Shown here: piece after piece, positions 54,301-64,000 of the stretch
Position numbering within the stretch: position 1 is the first letter of the stretch
How the letters are laid out: each line of letters opens with the position of its first letter
Assembly (NCBI GenBank): GCA_940671915.1
Contig: CALNVZ010003426.1
Span: forward strand, 24,741,659-24,805,658
DNA: 64,000 nucleotides
Origin: Paracentrotus lividus
Lineage: Eukaryota; Echinodermata; Echinoidea; Camarodonta; Echinidae
Reading direction: 5' to 3'
Made by a program: the position numbers and the translations under genes
The notes under the pieces: generated by a model
Database searches by the model: none
What the model saw: only the letters and a program-made list of their open reading frames with translations
Told to the model about the DNA's origin: nothing

Positions 54301-57300
54301 CATATACTTAATAATTAATTACGTAATTGTACCCGCTCCGACTTTATTTCATGGAGATTTATTTCCAAAACATTATCGACGTCAAATTCCGCCGATACAA
54401 TATAATTTTCGCTACTTAAAACGGGACGTTTTCATTCCATAACTAATAATAATTACGTAATTACCCGCTCCGACTTATTCTATGAAGGATTAATTTCGAA
54501 ACATTATCGACGTCAAGTTCTGCGATAAATAATAATTTTCGCTACTTAAAACGGGACGTTTCCATTCCATAACGTAATAATTAATTATGTAATTGTACCT
54601 GCTCCGACTTATTTCATGGAGGATTTATTTCCAAACATTATCGACGTCAAATTCTGCTGATAAATAATAATTTTCGCTCCCTTAAAACGGGACGTTTTCA
54701 TTCCATAACTAAATAATTTATTACGTAATTGTACCCGCTCCGATTTTATTTCATGAAGGTAATATTTCGAAACATATCGACGTCAAGTTCTGGCGATAAA
54801 TAATAATTTTCGCTACTTAAAACGGGACGTTTCCATTCCATAACTTAAAAATTAATTACGTAATTGTACCCGCTCCGACTATAAATTTCATGGAGATTTA
54901 TTTCCGAACATTATCGACGTCAAGTTCTGCCATAAATAATAATTTTCGCTACTTAAAACGGGACGTTTTCATTCCCTAAACTAAATAATTATTGTACCCG
55001 CTCCGATTTTATTTTATAAAAGTTTATTTCGAAACATTATCGACGTCAAATTCTGCCGATAAATAATAATTTTCGCTACTTTAAAACGGGACGTTTTCAT
55101 TCCATAACTTAATAATTTATTACGTAATTGTACCCGCTCCGACTTTATTTCATGGAGGATTTATTTCCAAACATTATCGACGTCAAATTCCGCCGGATAA
55201 AATAATTTTCGCTACTTAAACGGGACGTTTTCATTCTAAACTTAATAATTAATTACGTAATGTACCCGCCCCTCCGACTTTATCTATGAAGATTAACTTT
55301 CGAAACATTATCGACGTTCAAGTTTCTGCCGATAAATAATATATTTTCGCTACTAAATCATTCCATTATCATTCCATAACTAAATAATTGCTTTCCCAAT
55401 TGCACCCGCCCCGTCTTTAATCTCATGAAGGATAATTTCGGATACATATTGGATGCGAGTTCTTCAGATAAATGATAATTTTCACCCCCAACTTTTGACT
55501 TTTTGCTGACGGCAAAAGGTGGGTGCGGCTTATACACCGTTAATTACGTATTTTGTAGCAAAAAGCTTCAAGAAAACACAAACATGAAATGCAGTTTTAC
55601 CCTTTTTAATTGCATCTTTTCTTCTTTTTAAAAAATATCAAATATCAAAAAAAGAGGAGCGCCGTTAAAAAAAGAAGCGGGCGGGACGAGAAACTAGGAA
55701 TCATTTTTAATTGGCCTAATAGGCAAGATGTGCAAATTCGCCTTTGCTGCTCAGTAGATATCCTCTTTAGAGATTTGATCTATGAAAAAAATATAAATGC
55801 CAAACTTATCATTGTCCTTGAATCTGATTAACAATTAGATAAAAGCCTCATGCTGATTAAATTTGTGCATTTAATCACCTGTAACAAATAAAATAAGTAG
55901 AGGAAAGCTGGCACCAATAAATGTTTTGGTGTATAAAAGGTCCCATGGGTATTTATTTTTGAAGAGAACTTTTAAGTTGATTATGTCTGGGTAGTTTAAA
56001 TTCTGGGTGGACTTGATATGAAATTTGATGGCTGTATAAGCCTTGTATTTCGGGGGGGGGGGGTTCTCTGCTAGCTTGCGAGTCCGTCCTCGTGCATGTA
56101 ATGTACTGAATGAAAAGATCACAAATTATCCACTTGGCAAATTCCCCAACTAGATTAAAATTGTGAAAGCATCACACTTGCTTAATAATCTGTTTAATCA
56201 TAGTTATATTTTCCAAAGTTTCCTAGAATATTGATTTGTTATTTGAAATTTCTATCTAAAATATTAATAACACTCCCATTGTTATATTGTTAATCATTGT
56301 TATATTTTCAAAGTTTACTAGAATATGATTGTTATTGGAAATTTCTTTCTAAAATATTCGTTATACTCCCATTGTTGTTGCAATTATGATTTACATAATA
56401 TTTCATTGTTTTATGACTTTATATATTATGTTTTTGCTCTGTAATCTTCTCAATTCAGCCGCTGGCTGCCGATTGAAATGATAATAAAAACTTAAATTCA
56501 TCAATTCAAGATATTACACAGTTTGGGTTTTTTTTATCCATGGCACGTATAAAATTCAAAATACAATATCATGAAAACAGAAATGGTATACATAAAACTT
56601 TTTTTGGGGGTAAGTGACTACATTGGTATTTAATAAAACATCAAATTTTAAAAATCATTTAATACATGAGTTGAAAATTCCCATAAATACCTTTAAACCT
56701 GACATTATACATTGTGTACATGTATTGTATGTAAACATGACTGCAGCATATCGGATACATTACTGTTTAAAAAATGAATCTGCGGTTATTGTTTACAGCA
56801 AAGTTATTTGTGTGAAGTTATTTGATGCCAATGCATGCATGTCCTTTAGACTAGGAATAGTGACAACACATTGTCTGACATTTACCTTGTAAATAAACTA
56901 CTTGACATTCTCTGAATATATAAGTGCTATTGAAGAGGACATGAACCTAAACTCCCATATAACAGCAATGCATTGGGTTAGGCATACATGTATATGGTAT
57001 TTAGCTAAAAATGTACATACATAGTACAGTTGCAGTTGCTACAGAATGTTTCTGAAGAAAAATATAAGGAAGCCCAAATTTTGCAAAGCAATTAAAGATT
57101 TTTGAAAGTATACGTGTGTACATGTAATTGAAAAGAAAATCTTGCTATCCTTGTGTATGAATTCCTACATTTGTGTTTAACTGAAGTCTTTCTTTTCATT
57201 TCTATTGTAGGGGTTTTAAAAAAAAGTAGCCATTGCGTTCATCACAATCAGTTATTAATGGGTCTCTATTAAATTCTGGCAAATACAATGATGATCATGA

Positions 57301-60300
57301 TGTCACATTATCCGCTAAGTTTCCATGTAGATGATGTGACAAATCATAGATCTACACTTCTCACTCTTTTCAGAATATTAAATATTGGGTGTTAACAAGA
57401 TTGTTTCATATTCTGCTGCTAGTGCATGATCCAGGCGTGTTGATTTTTGGTTTATGAGGCATGTACAACATAAGAATTCAAGTTATACATGTAGATTCAT
57501 TGAAATACTTATGTTCAAAATTATATCGTTAAAGCCAAAGTCAAGTGGGGGGGGGGGGTGGAACTATCGTGTGTCCGCTATTTTGGGGTTAAATCTCATT
57601 GAGGCTGAACATAATTCATGCCAGAATTTTTAATAGTGATTTTGAGCATTTCAAAATATTATTTTATGTGTGCAAAATGTAGAGACATACATGAACATGT
57701 ACGTGCGTATAACTGTTGGTCAAATGTTGCATCATAACATGAATGTTTCATGTAATTAGATATGAAATTTTTAATAATAATTAGGGAATCTAATTATACA
57801 CTAATTTCACAAAATAGCATTTTTCATGTATTAAGCGTATGATGTAAATGAAATTTGAAGAGTCCTGGTTATCAGACTTTACTGAGAGGTCTGTCATGAT
57901 TCTGCCAAATTTTAAGATCATGAGTCATGCACACAAGAATCATAGGAAGAAATAAAAGATACAAAAAAAAATTCAAAAAAATTCAAATTGTATGCAATGT
58001 AGTACAATGGATTCTTTCCTTTTAAAGTGCCCGTGATACATGTACATGCAGTATTGATTGAAGGACAATTTTATTCTATTGATCTATTTATGGCATGTAT
58101 TGGAAGTGTTACAATGGACAGGATTGTGTGCTATTTTAATACAGGATAATACCCATATGGGCATGCTGTACACTATGCATACACATGTATACATGAAAAA
58201 CTAGGTATTTTAAATAAAAATCTTTTGCTATTTTATATTATAGAATTAATTTATTACTCTGGGTTATAAGAGATGCTTCTGAGAAAGAGTACATCAAAAT
58301 ATCTCTGAGGAATAGGCTTACATAGAAACCAAGTTGCTTTGGTTTGTCATCACACTCTCATCACAAAATATGTCAAAAATTAAAAAAATGAATAATAAAT
58401 AGCAATACTTGCTCTTCCCTTCCCCAAACCCTAAAATTATCAGTCTTATCAATCATTGTGAGTGCTTCAGATTATATGGTAGATAACATGAACATCGAAA
58501 TGTACACCTTTTGCATACCTGTAGTTCAATAGGAATATTTTTGGAATTACCACTGAAATAAAAACAAATCCCCCTGTGGAAGGGGGGATACCCCCCCTTC
58601 TACACCTTCCCCCCTTGGCCGCTTTGCGCCCTCGCAGTGCCTGGCTACAAATTTCACTCCCGGTAAACCCCACCCCCCCCCCCCCCCTTAGCAAAAAAAG
58701 CTAGATCCGCCCCTGATGAATAACAAATAGATTTCTGATTCAACACGTATCCACTGACAGGTTTTATGACCCAGATTAGTCAAAAAGTGACTAATTGATG
58801 AATATTTACAACTACATTTAGACATTGTTTTGAAAAGTGTGATATACTGTGTAATGGAATTTCATGAAATTTTTCTTCAAAGTTGTATAAACAAACATGT
58901 CAAATTGTAGGGCGCATGTGCATGCACAACTAGTTCTGCGGCGGTCATAACTCGCCGTACCTTCGACGTGCAACTCGCGACGATGGATTTCGTAGAAAAT
59001 TCGTGAAACGCACGTACCTTACAGGCACAATGCATGTACGACGTGCAGGAAGTTTTTACAATACCCTTACTACAGAAACGCAGAAATCGCAGAAATCGAC
59101 CCATGACCTGTCCATGCAACGTGCAATCAACGCAGGCTATGTTGAATGCACATGCCCCGTAGCCTACGGCGAGTTGTGACCGCTGCATTACATGTAGTTC
59201 TCGTGTCTGATTGACTGGAGGCCCTAAGGGCTTGTGTAATTCATTTGAATCAATTCTTCATAAAATAGTCCATGCACATGTATACAGTGTACATTGTAGT
59301 CTGGCATACTTCAGTGGCACCTGATAATATAAAGCATCATAAACAGAAGAAGAAAAGTTATAAAATGAATGGATGAGTGATTTGATAGTAGTGTGAAACC
59401 ATTCAAGAACGCTTGTCCAGGAACCCACTGATCTGGCTAAGAATCTTTCTTTATGATTTTAAGAATGAAAATGTTTATAGAATGGGTAGTCTATTACAAT
59501 CCCACCCACTCCATTCTTTATACCATTGTCGCACTGAGGTACATGTAGTGCTTCCTTGTGAAGTTGTCCCTTCTTTTAAAGCTGAGGTACTATTTTGGTA
59601 AATTTCAAAGCATAATCTTTCAAATTTTGAATTTGCTTTGGGGTAGAATGAAAGATTCTGATTATTAAAACACATTTCTTGAAAAATAAGATCTAATCAT
59701 AAACATACATTGTAGATACTGTGCATAATTGTAAAAATGTCTAAATCAAACCAAGGAGCTTCAAACACTTGTTCCTTGAGCAAACTTTGGGTCTCGGCGA
59801 ATAAGCTATTGCGATTGGATTATTAATCTCTGAAGATGGTCAATTGAAGGGTATATAAAAAATTAAAAGAAAAAAAAAAATGGATGCAGCTAGACTCAAA
59901 TTCTTAACTTCCAGGACTTGATTCAACTTTTTGTAATAATGTCGTTATACACAGCACATGTGATTTTTAGATTTCATTTTTCAAGTGATGTGTTAAATAC
60001 ATACTAGTGACATCTTTATTATATCCCAAAGTAAATTGAAAATTTAAAAGAATATTCAGATTTACCAATATACTATACTCCAACTTTAAAGAATGCCTAC
60101 AGGCAAGGACAGTAGAGAATACTCCACTGCGACAATGTGATTATTTCTAGATCATGAGATGGCATAGAAAGGCTTATAGTTTTTCATTTTGGTGTTACAC
60201 CATTTCAACCCTCATAGAATTACTTGTATGTATGCTGATCTGAGTTGCGCTGTAAAGCCCTTTGCGAAATGTGCACATTAATAGAATGAATACGCAAATT

Positions 60301-63195
60301 TTATTTTAAAGATCTGCACCTGTTTTTTTATTGGCTTCGAATTCTAAATAATGTTTAATTTACCAGTCAGGAATTAGTTCAATTAATATCTATTACCAAT
60401 TAAATATGTTGAACTTATTACTTATGGCTAATAAAATGTACCAGCACAATTAATCATTATGTGTGTGGAAAGAACATATTAAATTTAACATCTTTCTGCA
60501 TCGGTTCATATTGAACGGATCAGGTACAAACAGAAATTTAGAAAGAGAAATAAGGGGGGGTGTGAAGCAGTGTGGTTTTAGGGGGAGAGAGGGGAGATGT
60601 GAGGGGGAGGGGTTGTAGGGGGAAGGGGCATAGGGAATACGGGTAATGAAAGGTTAAAATGACACACATGGTATATTTTTGATATGATAGAAATAGCTCA
60701 GAGCTATGTTGTTCTTGTGGCAGAATTGATCTTTACAAATTACATGGTCATGCCCCTTTTCAACTAGAGCTACGATATCTACATATCCAAGTACCAAATA
60801 ATCTTGGACAGATATTTTGATGATAGTTTGTCAAATTTACTTGACAATGCATTCATTTTTATTTTTGATACGTCTGTCCTTAATTATATTCTCATAATTT
60901 GTTTATTTGATTCTAATCCAAAACTGGATAAAGTAATTCCAGTGATTTTGGTTATTGCTTCATGGGTCACATACCGAAGTGCCTCTACCTTAATAGAAAC
61001 TTTCAAAAACAAACTTACAAAAGAGAAACATGGGTGAAATTATTCATAATGCCCATTGAAAAACTAAACTTATACATGTAGCTCAGTTGACTGCGCTTGC
61101 ATGTTAATCCCTGTGGAGGAGATTAATCATTACCCCACTAGTTTTTACAGAAGTTTTTTGCAAATCTGCAGACCTGTCGAACAATGATTTTTTCCTTTAA
61201 ATTAAATTTAATATTCCTAGTCTGGGAATAGTCTGGGAAGCGTTGATCAGATCCTCTTATCTTGCTTACAGGGCCAATTAGTGATGTTTTCGGATGTGAT
61301 ATAAACGGGCCAAAAATTATATTTTTGTTTAATATAGAATGTTGAATCACTTTCAATACAGTGATGCATAAAGTTCTATGCAATATACCAATCAGAAAGC
61401 TGAAACATACTCTGTGCAAATATTTTGTCTGCACTGATCCATTATTTTGGTGTCCCGCTTTACATGCCCAGTGTACATGTAGAAGAAATATTGGAGATCA
61501 TAATATTTCTCTTTGCATCAACTTTACAAATGGTCATATTCAAACGTGAGTGACACGACATTTGGACTGATAGAAGGGCGCATATCTTTGCACTTGTAGG
61601 TTATGAATGGATCATGACTACCATATTATGTATAATGTAGGAGTGGCATATGTCATTACCAGTTGGATTTGAATTTTAGAATTGGTCCTGGAAATTATGA
61701 TTACAAAACAGTGCGTGAGTGACACGACAGAAAAAAGACATGGGTTTCTGAACATCATTGGTTATGGTTGGATTTGTGCTCAGGTAGATCTCTAAGGGTA
61801 CCATAGGTGCTGGTATATGTGTATGAATAGTGTACCTCTCCGACATTTATTATGTTTATCAATCATTCCCTCTCTGTGGAAAATGGTCCACCTCTATGTG
61901 TCGTGAGTGACACGACATCCAAAACGTGAGTGACACGACCAGTGCCTTAAATTCAACATTTTAAGTAAATAACTAAATCCAAATTACCTGTATTTATATG
62001 CCATGTTAGAGTAGTCCATGAAAATTACTTTAAGCAAAAAAAATCTTACAAAAAGGATTAGTTATAAGAATAAGAGGCATTTAAAGCACCATAGTCCCAT
62101 ACGTGCAAATTCCTGTTTGCTCAATTATTCAGCGTAAGAAAACTGGATCACATAATGTTTGAACTTAAATAATTGTTTGTATTGTAAAGAAGCCTTTGTG
62201 TTGATTTCAGATCCTAATTTGCTTTTTCAAAGGCACAGCGCCACATTGAAATTTCAGCTAAATGTCCCACTTAGCCTGAATATGACCAAATGTACTGTGT
62301 AAAATGTTTAAATTTAATTTTTTCCCCAGTTTTTCAATGCATTTTTTGTAGCTTACTTATTTGCTTACAAGTATCCCGTAATGTGTCTTTCTTTTTGATT
62401 TTTGTTTTCTTCTTTAGATCACTGTTGCAGGAAAACCAGGATTCATACCACCCTTCCCTGAACCAGAGGGCAGTGACCTCAAGAGACACCTCAGACAGGT
62501 CTGTAATCTTTAAAGTGTATTCTAGGATTTCTAAGTTTAATGAAAAAAAATCACATGAAATAAAATTGAAGTATTAAATACAGAAAAATATCATGTTTCC
62601 TTGTAAAAATTATTTTTACAATTTTAGTACCGTGTGTAGCAAGGTAATTTGCATCATTTTTTCAACTTCGAAAAACTTTGAATTTTGGAGGTCTTGAGTC
62701 GTTGCTTTCAAAAGTTGGTAGCTCTGCTCTTGTTGTCTATTTGGTTATTCAGGGGGTGGCAGGGGAAAGGGTTACAATATATACCTCCATGTTTTGTTTA
62801 CAGTATAAATTGTGTATTGTCATGAACATAAATCCATGTCACTATTTCTCATGAACTAGGCATTAGCGAGTATGAGCCTCAACCCACCTCCTATCAAAGA
62901 CTTTGACAAGGCCAGTTCCAGGGAATTTGAAGCCATCAGCAAACACCAGACAGCCCTTACCGCTGAGACAGACTTCAAACCTTTCGTCTATGGCAATGAC
63001 GTTGATGCAGTGGACGTTGCCACAAGGGTAGCAATGGCCAAGTTTCTAAATGGTCCTAATGTTCTAGGAAACCTGACGGAACATACCAGGACATTGAAGC
63101 TATATCCTAGGCCAGTAGTAGCATTCCAAGTTCAGACATTCCTCTGCTCTAGACCAAATAGATCAGGCTTCACAGATCATCTAGCAACCACACAG
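44763..63195 (+). CDS. MADD: MADD (DENN-domain Rab guanine-nucleotide exchange factor), 5' part only
   Basis: This is the N-terminal third of MADD/Rab3-GEP, which exchanges nucleotide on Rab3/Rab27 at synaptic and secretory vesicles and also binds TNF receptor 1. Six exons join in frame to 528 aa: 44763-45391, 45856-46147, 46501-46632, 46846-46959, 62418-62498, 62860-63195. The gene continues past the window. Residues about 8-105 form the uDENN ([41 protein letters not shown]). A Ser/Lys-rich linker follows (about 106-160). cDENN runs about 165-375 ([58 protein letters not shown]). dDENN begins in exon 6 ([17 protein letters not shown]). The start is the first ATG, and [14 protein letters not shown] matches the family N-terminus. 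Intron 4 is 15.5 kb and full of repeats. Confidence 0.95.
45856..46147 (+). CDS. MADD: MADD coding exon 2
   Basis: Encodes residues 210-307 ([21 protein letters not shown] and [13 protein letters not shown]). Acceptor TTTGGCAG. The donor AAG|GTTGGT is not the usual GTAAGT, but splicing here gives the continuous family sequence [13 protein letters not shown]. Confidence 0.92.
46501..46632 (+). CDS. MADD: MADD coding exon 3
   Basis: Encodes residues 308-351, the most conserved part of the DENN core ([20 protein letters not shown]). Acceptor GATTCATAG, donor CAG|GTAATA, 132 bp. Confidence 0.95.
46846..46959 (+). CDS. MADD: MADD coding exon 4
   Basis: Encodes residues 352-389 ([15 protein letters not shown] and [12 protein letters not shown]). 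Acceptor GTCCTCAG, donor AAG|GTAAGA, 114 bp. Confidence 0.95.
47366..47752. mobile_element. hAT-like non-autonomous element with 8-bp target duplication
   Basis: The ends are inverted (AGGGTTGGGC and GCCCAACCCTA). The identical 8-mer GTATGGTT flanks the element on both sides (47358-47365 and 47753-47760), the size expected of hAT insertion. The interior is itself a long foldback: GTCGCTAAAGTGCAAAAAAC near 47473 and its complement near 47625. It is 387 bp with no ORF. It lies in MADD intron 4. Confidence 0.85.
49136..49583. mobile_element. MITE-like element with TACTGTATAAGTGG ends
   Basis: TACTGTATAAGTGG at the left pairs with CCACTTATACAATA at the right. Inside, GACCGCGAATTTAACATCGC occurs twice in direct orientation (about 49197 and 49483), and TTCGCGGG-type phrases are abundant. 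A 14-C run precedes the right end. No ORF. Confidence 0.65.
50693..50835 (+). repeat. (TG)n-rich microsatellite region
   Basis: Interrupted TG runs at about 50696-50712 and 50815-50832 in MADD intron 4. Confidence 0.85.
51931..55528. mobile_element. Nested inner inverted-repeat element around the satellite
   Basis: CGGTGTATAAGCCGCACCC at the left is matched by its exact complement at the right (about 55510-55528). TTAA lies directly outside both ends (51927-51930 and 55529-55532), which would fit a piggyBac-type TTAA target. A second diverged copy, GTGTATAAACCGCACC, follows the left end. The interior is almost wholly satellite. Confidence 0.7.
52280..55480 (+). repeat. About 133-137-bp satellite array, about 23 monomers
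   Basis: Each monomer holds TTCTGCCGATAAATAATAAT, then TTTTCGCTACTTAAAACGGG, then ATTACGTAATTGTACCCGCT, then a variable TTTCATG(G/A)AGG segment. The last segment separates several monomer types. A series of types at about 53.54-53.81 kb recurs in the same order at about 54.74-55.01 kb, giving a roughly 1.2-kb higher-order period. Copies differ largely by 1-2-bp gaps. No reading frame persists. Confidence 0.93.
56197..56382 (+). repeat. Tandem duplication, 2 x 95 bp
   Basis: The stretch from AATCATAGTTATATTTT to CTCCCATTGTTATATTG is followed by a diverged second copy beginning at 56292. MADD intron 4. Confidence 0.8.
58938..59186. mobile_element. Short inverted-repeat element
   Basis: GCGGCGGTCATAACTCGCCG at the left and CGGCGAGTTGTGACCGCTGC at the right are inverted with three mismatches. 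It is 249 bp, CpG-rich compared with its surroundings, and has no ORF of note. Confidence 0.7.
61545..61939 (+). repeat. Four copies of CGTGAGTGACACGAC with diverged spacers
   Basis: Identical 16-mers CGTGAGTGACACGACA begin at 61545, 61714 and 61902. A 15-base copy begins at 61925. Spacings are 169, 188 and 23 bp. The DNA between copies shows little similarity. The motif has inverted arms CGTG...CACG. Confidence 0.85.
62418..62498 (+). CDS. MADD: MADD coding exon 5
   Basis: Encodes residues 390-416 ([17 protein letters not shown]). Acceptor TTCTTTAG, donor CAG|GTCTGT, 81 bp. It follows a 15.5-kb intron. Confidence 0.92.
62860..63195 (+). CDS. MADD: MADD coding exon 6 (start of dDENN)
   Basis: Encodes residues 417-528, with [25 protein letters not shown] and [10 protein letters not shown]. 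Acceptor ATGAACTAG, donor CAG|GTAATA, 336 bp. The following exon is not in the window: the AG at 63880 leads to a stop within a few codons in the required phase. Confidence 0.94.
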
Positions 63196-64000
63196 GTAAT
63201 AGACTGTACAAGTCTTAGCGGTCATCTTAATTGTCCACTTGTGGTCAATGTTTTGTTCCTGAGAGCCTTAATTACATTGCTTGGGGCCCGTATGGCATTG
63301 CAAAAACAGCCAGCGACTTTCTATTTTGTCTTCTTACAAATCGTATAATATATTACTTTTAGGCTTTAATGGGGGGGGGGGGGGGGGGGGGGGGAGGTGT
63401 TGGGTGTTGAACAAACTACAGTCTGTGTCAAATAAAATGGTACAAGTGGAAAACATTTTTTTATAGCGTGAAGATGAATCACAACCTGGTATTGTTTAGT
63501 ATTTTCATAAAGCAGGATAATCAGACTTTCTTCTACAATTTTTTCATCACATTTGGTGCAGTATTTTTTGAGATACGACTAATTTTCTACAATCAAGAAA
63601 AATCAATTTTTCGCACACATTCCAATGGCTTTGTGTATGATTTCGCATAATGACCGTGAATTCAGCGCTCCAGAACAATAGAAGTGCGTAATTTTGATTT
63701 GTTCCTTGTCGCACAAAACTTAGTATAACTTTCGTTCTACGAAAGCAAATTATACAGGACAAAGCGCATCAGCAAGAAAAATCTTTTGGCTTTAATTTGG
63801 TACCACAAACACACATAATATGAAAAGATTTCACACCTAAATTATTTTTTCCTGACTGTACCATTTTTTTTTTTACACAGACTGTATGTGTTGACTTTGA
63901 TTTACTTCCAAATTGATGATGTAATCCATGTTTGGATTGGGAAGAGGGGGGGGGGGGGGGGGGGGGGAAGCTGTGTTTATTTTTTTTTCTTGTAAAGCCC

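Larger units (their letters stand above)
51519..55716. mobile_element. 4.2-kb outer inverted-repeat element (PIF/Harbinger-like), carrying a nested element and satellite
   Basis: The left end GGCCAATTAAAAATGATTCC continues for about 33 bp as a near-perfect inverted match to the right end. Further inside, TTGATATTTGATATTTTTTT at 51591 pairs with its complement at 55630. TAA flanks each end outside GGCC, the 3-bp target duplication of PIF/Harbinger elements. There is no transposase ORF. The whole lies in MADD intron 4. Confidence 0.8.
46960..62417 (+). other. MADD: MADD intron 4 (15.5 kb)
   Basis: Apart from the elements listed separately, this intron is AT-rich and contains many TACATGTA/ACATGTAC phrases (for example 48610-48640 and 48700-48712). 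No coding exon or foreign gene was recognised on either strand. Confidence 0.7.

Noticed and set aside
51519-55716. Possible CRISPR-like array
   Set aside because: The units are head-to-tail satellite with no unique spacers and the genome is eukaryotic.
61545-61939. CRISPR-like repeats at the CGTGAGTGACACGACA motifs
   Set aside because: Spacing is irregular (169, 188, 23 bp), there are only four copies and the host is eukaryotic.
63881-63920. Next MADD exon after TTTTACACAG
   Set aside because: In the required phase it runs into TGA within about a dozen codons and does not resemble the family sequence that should follow.

Overview
The window looks like nuclear DNA from a marine invertebrate. 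An echinoderm, perhaps a sea urchin, is my best guess. That guess rests on spliced genes with GT-AG introns, AT-rich and repeat-dense DNA, many short inverted-repeat elements and scattered TACATGTA-type runs. No species-diagnostic marker was found, so the taxon is an inference.

Three protein-coding genes can be rebuilt exon by exon with consistent reading frames. (1) KRR1, + strand, 2893-9682, complete: 8 coding exons, 353 aa, a nucleolar KH-domain factor of the small-subunit processome. (2) NDUFA9, - strand, 27398 down to 16335, complete: 10 coding exons, 378 aa, the Rossmann-fold accessory subunit of mitochondrial complex I. (3) MADD, + strand, from 44763 and running off the right edge: 6 coding exons, first 528 aa, a DENN-domain Rab exchange factor. 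KRR1 and NDUFA9 converge tail to tail over about 6.6 kb. NDUFA9 and MADD diverge head to head over about 17.4 kb. The three are unrelated housekeeping or signalling genes and form no operon or pathway.

Everything else is introns and intergenic DNA filled with repeats. 1-2850: short tandem repeats and homopolymers upstream of KRR1. 6064-8673: two inverted-repeat elements in KRR1 introns, one ending 36 bp before exon 7. 9.7-16.3 kb: tandem and palindromic elements between KRR1 and NDUFA9. 16.5-27.3 kb: NDUFA9 introns, with a tRNA-derived SINE abutting the last exon and palindromic elements. 27.4-44.5 kb: a 111-bp tandem array, a roughly 275-bp almost pure G tract, a 630-650-bp tandem array, a 3.4-kb nested inverted-repeat composite and several further MITE-like elements. 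46.96-62.42 kb: a 15.5-kb MADD intron with a hAT-like element carrying an 8-bp target duplication, and a 4.2-kb nested composite in which 23 monomers of a roughly 133-bp satellite sit inside one inverted-repeat element inside another.

No autonomous transposon, rRNA gene, intact tRNA gene or CRISPR array was seen. The most notable observations are the satellite-in-transposon-in-transposon structure at 51.5-55.7 kb, an exact 63-bp triplication of the 3' splice site of KRR1 exon 3, and four copies of a conserved 15-16-mer at 61.5-61.9 kb set in diverged spacer.
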